In this document: positions 57,577-64,000 of the stretch, in pieces
Layout: each line of letters opens with the position of its first letter
Position numbering within the stretch: position 1 is the first letter of the stretch
Assembly: GCA_025716815.1 (NCBI GenBank)
Contig: JAIXMN010000019.1
Span: 186,001 to 250,000, forward strand
Length of the DNA: 64,000 nucleotides
Reading direction: 5' to 3'
Source: Dichotomocladium elegans
Taxonomy: Eukaryota > Mucoromycota > Mucoromycetes > Mucorales > Lichtheimiaceae
Made by a program: the position numbers and the translations under genes
Notes under the pieces: generated by a model
Told to the model about the DNA's origin: nothing
The model's input: the letters and a program-made list of their open reading frames with translations, nothing else
Database searches by the model: none

Positions 57577-59813
57577 ATGGCCCAACCCCACCGCCCCGTC
57601 ATTCCCGAAGGCATGCGCACTGGCCACAACATTGACCGCACTGGCCGTAATAGTTGGGGTGAAATCGTCCATACGGGGCATCGGCTGGCGACAGCAGTAC
57701 CGGGACGTCTTTATCAGTTGGTCGACCTTGTCCACAACACCACAACGCAGGCGTACATGTTCGTCAAATATATTTTCATCAACAAGGCAGCGCACGATCC
57801 AAAATTTTAACATCCAGGAGAACATCACGGAGAAGCTCTTTTCAGAAGTTTGGTTTTCCATGGTTAACAAAGCCAAACGCCGCATCCAAGGTGAAAACTG
57901 TCCGCATCCGAGAACGAATTAATCGCCACAAAGATGAGTACCTTCGGATACCCGGATACGACAGGCTTACGTTCCCTTTATTCCCAGTAATGTTCTTCTT
58001 ACGAAGACACCAAGATTTATACTGCTTACGTGAATAATGTCCACATGCGGTTCGGGCAACACCTTGGGCGTGTCATCAATGTCATCCTGAATCTTCGTCA
58101 GCGAAAAGCCGACCGCAAGCGGGAGTTAATCGCAAAGGGCCTAAGCCCCAATCAAGCACGCCAGGACCTTTATGAAACCATCACCCGGCATACCACAGGA
58201 TTTCAAGCTAGCAATTGCCCGTTGAGGTGCTTTGAGGAAAGACATTAATGCCGAGCCTGGGTTTCTTCGGGAAGCATACGATATCCTACAGCCTGTCTTA
58301 AACGCTTACCCCCGAAACCACCAATTCCAACACCAGAGTATCTATAACGACGCCAAGGCCAACCCTGGTAAGCATTTCAACGCCTTCTTCCAGCTTGCAC
58401 GCGTTTGTCAACAGAACGGAATACGCGGATTCAACTGTTTTCCTCTTCGTCGCTCGTGGTCACCATGCTACATGGAGATAGATCGATACGAAAATCCTTT
58501 TCTACCATATCCTGGGCTAGCAAAATGGAATCCCACACAAGCAATATGGAGTACTGGAGAACGGGTTGTAAACCTGAAATCAAGAGCTTTCACACCCCAA
58601 GAATCCGAGCTGCTCCAATTCCGTGGGACTATTCACACTGACGGCGTCAGTGTTACTGTGTTCAAGAAGACAGATGGCCTTCAATCGGACAGAGATTTGG
58701 CATCCAGAGCGAAGATATCGAGTACGTCCACCCACAGATAGTCCGGAACGAAGACTATCGAGGACAACGGGTCACCATTGATCTTGGCAGAAGGGACCTG
58801 TTGTATTGCGTTCATGAGAACTCTTCACCCGACAACCACCAGACCTTCCGATATACAAAGCCGCTTCAAGATCATATACACGCAAGACCAAACGGTACCG
58901 CAGACTCCGAGAATGACTCAAGTTAGAGCGACCCGAGGTCGCGTTGACTGAGCAGAATCTATCTCAATTTCAAAAGTCATACGCTGTCCGTGCACAACTA
59001 CGACGGATACCTCGCCGCCAAGAACCGGGTCTCTGCAATTCTCAAGTCTTTCTACGCGACAACCACTACGAACCACCCGAACCCGCAATTTCTTTTTCGA
59101 AAGCTTCGCCTGTCAGCATTTTACAAGAAGCAGATGAAAAGCTTCTCGACTCTTTGAATGCGCAAGTTTGGCAGTAGGTCCGTTCTCGTGATGGGAAATT
59201 GGTCTGCGCCGCATACCAGATATCGCGAGCCTATCCGTGATGTCGGCTGCCGGCGGCTGTTGAAGATGAACAATTGCAATATTTATTTGATCGACGAGTA
59301 CAAGACAAGCAAGTGCTGCCCTGTATGTGGCAATGAAAGCCTTGCTACCTTTAGAATGGTTCCTAATCCACGCCCATATCGACGACCTGACAATCCGCTC
59401 ACGATCTGCCATGGCCTGCTACGGTATGAAGGATGGGCATGTTGTGTTATATTTCCAAAAAGACTCTAATATTTTGATGTTTCAATAGATGCACAAATCA
59501 AAACTGTACAGCAGGCATGGCGGAGCGTGTTCGTCAACCAAGGTTATGGAACCGGGATATGGCGGTGACTCTCAACATGCATCATATCCTCCGGGGTCTT
59601 TGGGAAGATGGTATCATCGCAGCAAGGTTTCAGAGAAGAAATGCTGCACAAGTGTCCGCAGCTGGTGGAAGGCAACACTCACCTGAACCAGAGCAGCGCA
59701 AGCGTGAGACCACGACGGGCAAGGCCACGAGGTGCACGCTTTGGCGGGTCGAGACGACCGTAACCTCGGCCAAGAATTTTCCGCGTCAGTTATCGCTGAC
59801 GCACCCAGGATAA
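57577..59813 (+). pseudogene. Decayed Fanzor (eukaryotic TnpB-like RNA-guided nuclease)
   Basis: Fanzors are eukaryotic relatives of the transposon nuclease TnpB, guided by an omega-RNA. The start (57577) gives MAQPHRPVIPEGMRTGHNID, and the coding sequence then changes frame repeatedly. Pieces in order are LYQLVDLVHNTTTQAYMF, KIYTAYVNNVHMRFGQHLGR (about 58015-58070), LRKDINAEPGFLREAYDI (about 58230), LLQFRGTIHTDGVSVTVFKK (about 58610-58670), RuvC-I VTIDLGRRDLLYCV (Asp 58780-58782), KTKRYRRLRE, and LVMGNWSAPHTRYREP (about 59185). RuvC-II is IYLIDEYKTSKCCPVCGNE (Glu 59296-59298, first CxxC). After an intron (59424-59488) come the second Cys pair CTNQNC and RuvC-III LWNRDMAVTLNM (Asp 59556-59558). 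At least two indels and three in-frame TGA codons break it. Family assignment is strong from motif order; inactivation is inferred from the breaks. Confidence 0.88.
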
Positions 59814-59830
59814 CCACAGCCCTTCGGGGC
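59728..59830 (+). ncRNA. Candidate structured RNA at the Fanzor 3' end (omega-RNA-like)
   Basis: Three helices can be drawn in 103 nt. An outer stem 59728-59733 / 59763-59768 (CGAGGT/ACCTCG) encloses GGTCG-AGA-CGACC (59747-59759). A perfect 7-bp stem GCGTCAG/CTGACGC is at 59783-59802. GCCC-UUCG-GGGC, the very stable cUUCGg tetraloop, is at 59819-59830. They overlap and follow the last Fanzor codons (stop 59811-59813), where TnpB/Fanzor guide RNAs lie. The helices are visible in the sequence; the role is inference, and no element end or guide was identified. Confidence 0.4.
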
Positions 59831-60052
59831 AAGCCTTTTCTTTTGGAAGGACGGTGTGTTGTAAGTTAACGCGTATGGAGGAGTAGTGTTTTCTGCTGAT
59901 TAACAGGGTTTAACCCATGGATGCGAAATCTTTTTACCTATTGATACGCCAAATTTATATAATTCTATGCGACATTTATTTTTGAAAATAAAGTATAGTG
60001 CAGATAAATTTGTTTTTGTGACACAGTAAAGACGTAAGAAGGAATAGAGAGA

Positions 60053-62180
60053 TCAAAATCGGACGGTGCGCTTTCTGAGAGGATCAAGATCATCAAAAAG
60101 ATTGGTGCTCATGGTGGGTTTGACATTTTGGACGGGATGGCTATTGTTGGTAGGTGTGGCTGTTGAAGAGGTGGCGCTGACACTAGGTTCTGAAAAGTCT
60201 CCAAAGTCGTCGAACCCGGCGTTGGACGACGAGAATTCTGATATTCACAACTTTTTAATGAGTTGCTGCTGTTCCCGTTCGATCTCTATTTCTCTATACC
60301 TACCAGTCCATGAAGTTTCTTCCGAGTCCTGACGCTCGTGAGAGCCAGGTATAAGATTAAGCTTGGAGGACTCTTGCATGGGCTTACTGATCGTAAGCCC
60401 ACGGAGCGCAGAGTAAGGATCCATTTCGGGAGGTAGGGTAGAGTCCTGCGGCTCTGGCGGCTTGAAGGGATCTAAGGATTTGACCATTATCAAAATGTCG
60501 CATGACAGCGAAGGGCGAATTTAGTACCTGGAAAGGACATTGTCTTTCTCGGGCTGGTGGCGCTCGGGGTCAGCACAGTTGGTGTTGCGGGCGTAAGGAT
60601 ACCGCCGGTATAGGTTGCCCTGCGCTGTGCCTTCGTGGTGCTGGTGTCAAGACCTGCCAGTTCTGAAAAAATGCTCGACGTGGGCGTGGAAACCGGCTGC
60701 TGCTGCTGCTGCTGCTGTTGTTGTTGTTGTTGTGAGACCGTGGCCGTACTCAGATGATGCTGTTCAGGAAACAGTGGGGCTGGTGCATGCGTGTGCGTGT
60801 GCGTGTGCGTGTTCGTGGCAACAGCAACTGGCGCAGCCATGGCTGCAGCCGCCACAGGTGACGTCTTTGGGGCCGATGCAGGTGACGATAGAGATATGCT
60901 TCTGTGCGATGATGTGGATGGACTCTTGTGCGAAGACAGCGACGGGCTCTTTGAAGCCACAGACATGCTTGTCCTCGGTGATGTCAGAGGCGCAGGGATA
61001 ACGGGGGGCGAATCATCGTCCATCAAACAATGGGAAGATTGAGACGAAGTACCTGCCGCTCCGGCAAGATTAGTGCTGTATATAGGTGACATCGTTGTCC
61101 TAGAAGGCGTTGCCGGTGTATCCAAGACTCCTATCCGGGTTTAAGCTGTCTGTCTATTGCTCAGGATCCCCTTCTCTTCCGTTTACCTCCAGAACGGATT
61201 TCACGTGCCGAATGCGGAGGCTCATGGTGATAATGACTCTCGAAAACAGGCGATGCAATATCCTCTGTGGGAGGCTTCCATGCAGACGACGTCAGTTGGA
61301 GCGACGCCGGTCGTTGATGCGGAGGTTTCTGCGGCACCGCCTCACCGGGAACGGGAGGTGCTTTCACACCGGGTTTCCAATATCCTTCCTAACCAATAGA
61401 GAAGAAGAAATCAATGACCATTGCCTACCAACAACTTCCAAGACGCACCTCTGTAAACAAGGTTTTAATCATGCGACGAACTTCGTTTGTGTGCGTCATG
61501 AGTAGTTCGCGATCCAGCCATTTTTGGTCGTCTGATAATGTTTTGACAAGTAAACTGATATTAGTTATTCGGTCGTTTTTTCATTCTCCAGCTGCGCTTA
61601 CAGTATTTTTGGCGTATGAACGCCCTCACTTCCGAATCCGCTTCAGGTTCCAAGTTATCCTTGCCATAGTTGCTCAGCCAGATCCGGCGAGCTTTCTCGT
61701 TACCTCCTTGCTGGAGAGCTAGGACCTCGGGTCCTGCAAACTTACTCGCAGATATGGATTTTACGCGGTGGCCTACCTCCCGACTTTTATGTATTATCAG
61801 CCTCCTCTTGAATCTTTCTTTTTTTTTACCCCTTGCCTGTTGACTACCTACACTAGACCAGAGCACCGACTGCATATAAATGTCTGTATGCTTATGTTCA
61901 CAAAGAACGGACTCTGACGGATGTCCGTAATTTTTTTTTTGCAAAGGGGGAGGAGGGTGAAGAGAATTAGTGGCTCCGGATCTGGGTTTTTCCATCCTAG
62001 ACAATCCCTTCTCACCTTGGTCGGGCAGTCGAAGCATTTTTTATTTGCAGGCAAGCGGAGCAGATCCCGCACTTTTCTAACAATGACCGATGGGTGGGCA
62101 TGTCAAGAAACTTTTGTGTGTAGAACGACGTACTTTATATTCTGTTCTTCCTGTTTCTTTTGTTGCGCGGCAGAAAGCAT
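60053..62180 (-). CDS. ArfGAP of the AGFG / Ucp3-Gts1 type
   Basis: A GTPase-activating protein for Arf, acting in vesicle traffic. Exon 1 (62180, MLSAAQQKKQEEQNIK) joins across an intron to VRDLLRLPANKKCFDC. The zinc finger is split by another intron: CFDC, 16 residues (PTK then SPFFVNISIQTFI), then CSRC. This is exactly the ArfGAP C-x2-C-x16-C-x2-C pattern. Next are HRVKSISASKFAGPEVLALQ, ARRIWLSNYGKD and EVRAFIRQKY (about 61770-61610). The tail is Pro/Ser-rich with a Gln run (about 60700-60735) and a Thr-His repeat (about 60790-60815). The last intron (about 60310 to 60238) skips an in-frame TGA at 60245-60247. It joins to FSSSNAGFDDFGDF and ends in NLFDDLDPLRKRTVRF at 60053-60055. The arginine finger region is present (RRIW). 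The exon junction near 61610 is uncertain by one base. Confidence 0.85.
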
Positions 62181-63045
62181 GGGTGACTAATGAGGAGGAC
62201 AGGAGAAGGAAGAAACAAAGTGTAAGAAAAAAAAAGAAGGTGGGTGAGTGTGGATTGTGTGTGTGCGTCCGTTTTGTGCGCTTGTGTCACACTTCCTCAT
62301 AAAAGTGCAAAGCCCAGCGGACGAATAAAAATAGGAACGCAAAAAAAAAAGGTGCTGATGACAGTTCCTCTCTCTCTCTCTCTCTCCTCTATATTCATGT
62401 GTGTCCATGTGCAACGAAACAGCTGATGTCCTCTGGACTTCGCTGTTGATATTATCTACATCAATATGCTATATCCAAGGAAATAAAGCATTGTAGTCTC
62501 GTTCCAGTATTCATCTTTCTCTCTCGCACATATATCTGTTCCGGCTAAATGCGGATCTACGCCAAGTGGAACGCCATCCAATAATCTTGTATGTGGTGGG
62601 ATGGGAGGGTGCGTGCGTATGTGGCTGGTGCCATTTTCTGCAATAAACTAACCACACCACTGCCCGGCCACTCTAACGTTGATCTGTAGTCATAAAGCAC
62701 TTCCCAGGGGAGGTCACCATGTGACAAACACCTAAAGATTTTCGCTCCGTACTTTCACAAGTGCATAAAATCATCCGAACGAGAGCTTCAGATAAGCAAC
62801 ATTGAAGTTGCTCTTGTCTACAAACCGATCCATCGCTTGAAGACTTGCTGGCGCAATCGAATATTATATAACTCGCAACAATAAGAGAAGATTTCAATGG
62901 CAAAAGTGACTTACCATGCACCCCGTGTACAGGACGTGTGCGCTGCTCGGGGTAAAAGATCCTCCCCCGTCCCCCTCCGCATGGTCCCCTATACAAAGAG
63001 GACAGCGAATTTGGATTCCGTTGTTTCCTAAACCGGCTGTTTAGG
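62181..63045. promoter_or_regulatory. Divergent intergenic region with (TC)n tract
   Basis: 865 bp between the ArfGAP start (minus) and the LDAH-like start (plus). It holds a (TC)n run (about 62369-62390), TG/GT-rich words and short unrecognised ORFs. Presumably both promoters are here. Nothing else is identifiable. Confidence 0.45.
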
Positions 63046-64000
63046 ATGTCTCTGGATTGCTCCCTTCAACCACCTCCCATGCACCGCCTCGACACACTCA
63101 AGACACCCCTTCGTGCAGACTGGCAGGTGGCTGAGGATAGCACCTACACACTCTGGTGGCCAGCTCGTGTTGACAAAGCAGAAACTGTGATGCTGTTCAT
63201 TCCCGGCAATCCTGGTCTTATCGAATATTATGCTGAATTTCTGCAATCCATTTACGAGGATGCACCATCGACGCTTGTGATATTTGGTGGTACGTTAGCA
63301 AAAGAGAAAAGGGGGGCCTGGACTCAACGTCAAAAATGTCAAAGTGTCCCACCTCGGCATGTCGCCATCGAGCGATCCTCGCGCGAGATATTCGCTCCAG
63401 GACCAAATTGACCACAAGGTAGCCTGCTTCGATGCGCTCCAGCGACAACACCCCGACGCACGGTTTGTGATCATGGGCCATTCCATTGGCGCATATTTCG
63501 CAGTTGAAGTACTCAAACATCGGCAACACGTGGCCAATATTGACCGACTCATCGCACTTTTTCCGTGTCTCTATGACATTGCCATGTCGCCCAATGGTGT
63601 CCATTTCCAGGCAAGAAGAAAAGGCCCTCCGGCGTGAGAGAGTGAGAGAGAAAGAGAGGAAAGATGGTTGACTTTTTTCCCCACAATAGCGAGTTGTGAG
63701 CCGAATCCCGACAGGCTTTGTGTCGAATATCGCGAGCGCGCTATCCCTGATTTCGCCACCTATCTTGGAACGTCTGGTCCAGCTCTTTACAGGACAACAA
63801 GGTCACGCTGTCAAAGTGACCATGTCGCTCCTTCGCGGCTCGTTTGTTCGGACTATGATCGATCTTGCTCGCGAGGAGATGGCCCACGTCAAGGAACTCG
63901 ATCACGATTTTTACAAGGCACACCTGGATAAATTCATCATTTATTACTCGGAGACTGATTCCTGGGCACCTGTTGAACAGTACCATTACATGAAGCAATC
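63046..64000 (+). CDS. Lipid-droplet-associated hydrolase (LDAH/DUF2305), 3' end missing
   Basis: An alpha/beta-hydrolase of the LDAH family, found on lipid droplets. The start at 63046 (MSLDCSLQPPPMHRLDTLKT) is followed by VMLFIPGNPGLIEYYAEFLQ, the family's oxyanion-side signature. An intron (about 63288-63341) joins to VSHLGMSPSSDPRARYSLQD, then the nucleophile elbow FVIMGHSIGAYFAVEVLKH (Ser at about 63484). The next segment is LIALFPCLYDIAMSPNGVHF. After an intron (about 63611-63690) come RIPTGFVSNIASALSLISPP, then a helical cap region, KFIIYYSETDSWAP (bearing the expected acidic residue) and HYMKQ at the window edge. The catalytic His lies outside. The overall motif order is typical. Confidence 0.9.

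Noticed and set aside
57577..59813. Recent bacterial TnpB insertion or contamination
   Set aside because: The spliceosomal intron in the zinc finger and the Fanzor-type IDEYKTS motif point to a eukaryotic lineage.
60245..60247. Stop-codon readthrough at a TGA in the ArfGAP gene
   Set aside because: Coding content continues in the same frame after the TGA, but a canonical intron of about 70 nt (GTAGGT...ATATCAG) removes it in phase, so no readthrough is needed.

Overview
The window is a piece of a fungal nuclear genome, most likely from an early-diverging lineage (Mucoromycota / Mucorales-like). Genes are close together and split by many short GT-AG introns, mostly about 45-150 nt, several with a visible branch point (for example TACTAAC in the intron at 16075-16131). 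The gene set is eukaryotic and fungal: Sed5, Kap104, a VTC polyphosphate polymerase, a Cdc11-type septin, Pds5, a Rad60-type protein and an AMPK beta subunit. Decayed Helitrons, a non-LTR retrotransposon and a decayed Fanzor (eukaryotic TnpB homologue) also fit. No genus can be assigned from the sequence alone.

Layout. 1-17.8 kb is gene-dense and mostly on the minus strand: THO complex subunit 1 (runs off the left edge), the tiny Golgi protein Kish, AMPK beta, a septin, a Rad60/NIP45-type SUMO-like protein and cohesin regulator Pds5. Pds5 is divergent, across 114 bp, from a mitochondrial TPR protein on the plus strand. An AIG1-type GTPase follows. 17.8-29.6 kb is a repeat island: G-rich degenerate repeats, an inverted repeat, a 5'-truncated non-LTR retrotransposon, a long hairpin, and two broken Helitrons in tandem, all coding parts on the minus strand. 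30-37 kb carries an OSR1/SPAK-like Ste20 kinase with repeated RFx[V/I/L] motifs in its tail, an orphan protein with a long Asp/Asn run, and syntaxin-5/Sed5. 37.2-39.8 kb is a gap with nothing recognisable.

39.8-56.7 kb is again housekeeping: sulfide:quinone oxidoreductase, a 99-bp TA-flanked MITE, a carnitine acetyltransferase, an HMG-box transcription factor, a DUF98/chorismate-lyase-like protein, a GH18 chitinase without a signal peptide, a VTC4-like polyphosphate polymerase (minus) and Kap104 (plus). 57.6-59.8 kb holds the most unusual element, a broken Fanzor nuclease gene. Its three catalytic acidic codons and zinc-finger cysteines survive, it has a spliceosomal intron inside the zinc finger, and a compact set of predicted hairpins lies over and just past its 3' end, where an omega-RNA would be expected. 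The window ends with an AGFG/Ucp3-type ArfGAP (minus) and the start of an LDAH-type lipid-droplet hydrolase (plus).

The genes do not form one pathway. Loose themes are vesicle traffic (Kish, Sed5, ArfGAP), chromosome maintenance (Pds5, Rad60, THO), and energy, phosphate and lipid metabolism (AMPK beta, SQR, carnitine acetyltransferase, VTC, LDAH). Intron positions given here were read by eye from splice signals and protein similarity. Gene ends are more certain than every internal junction.
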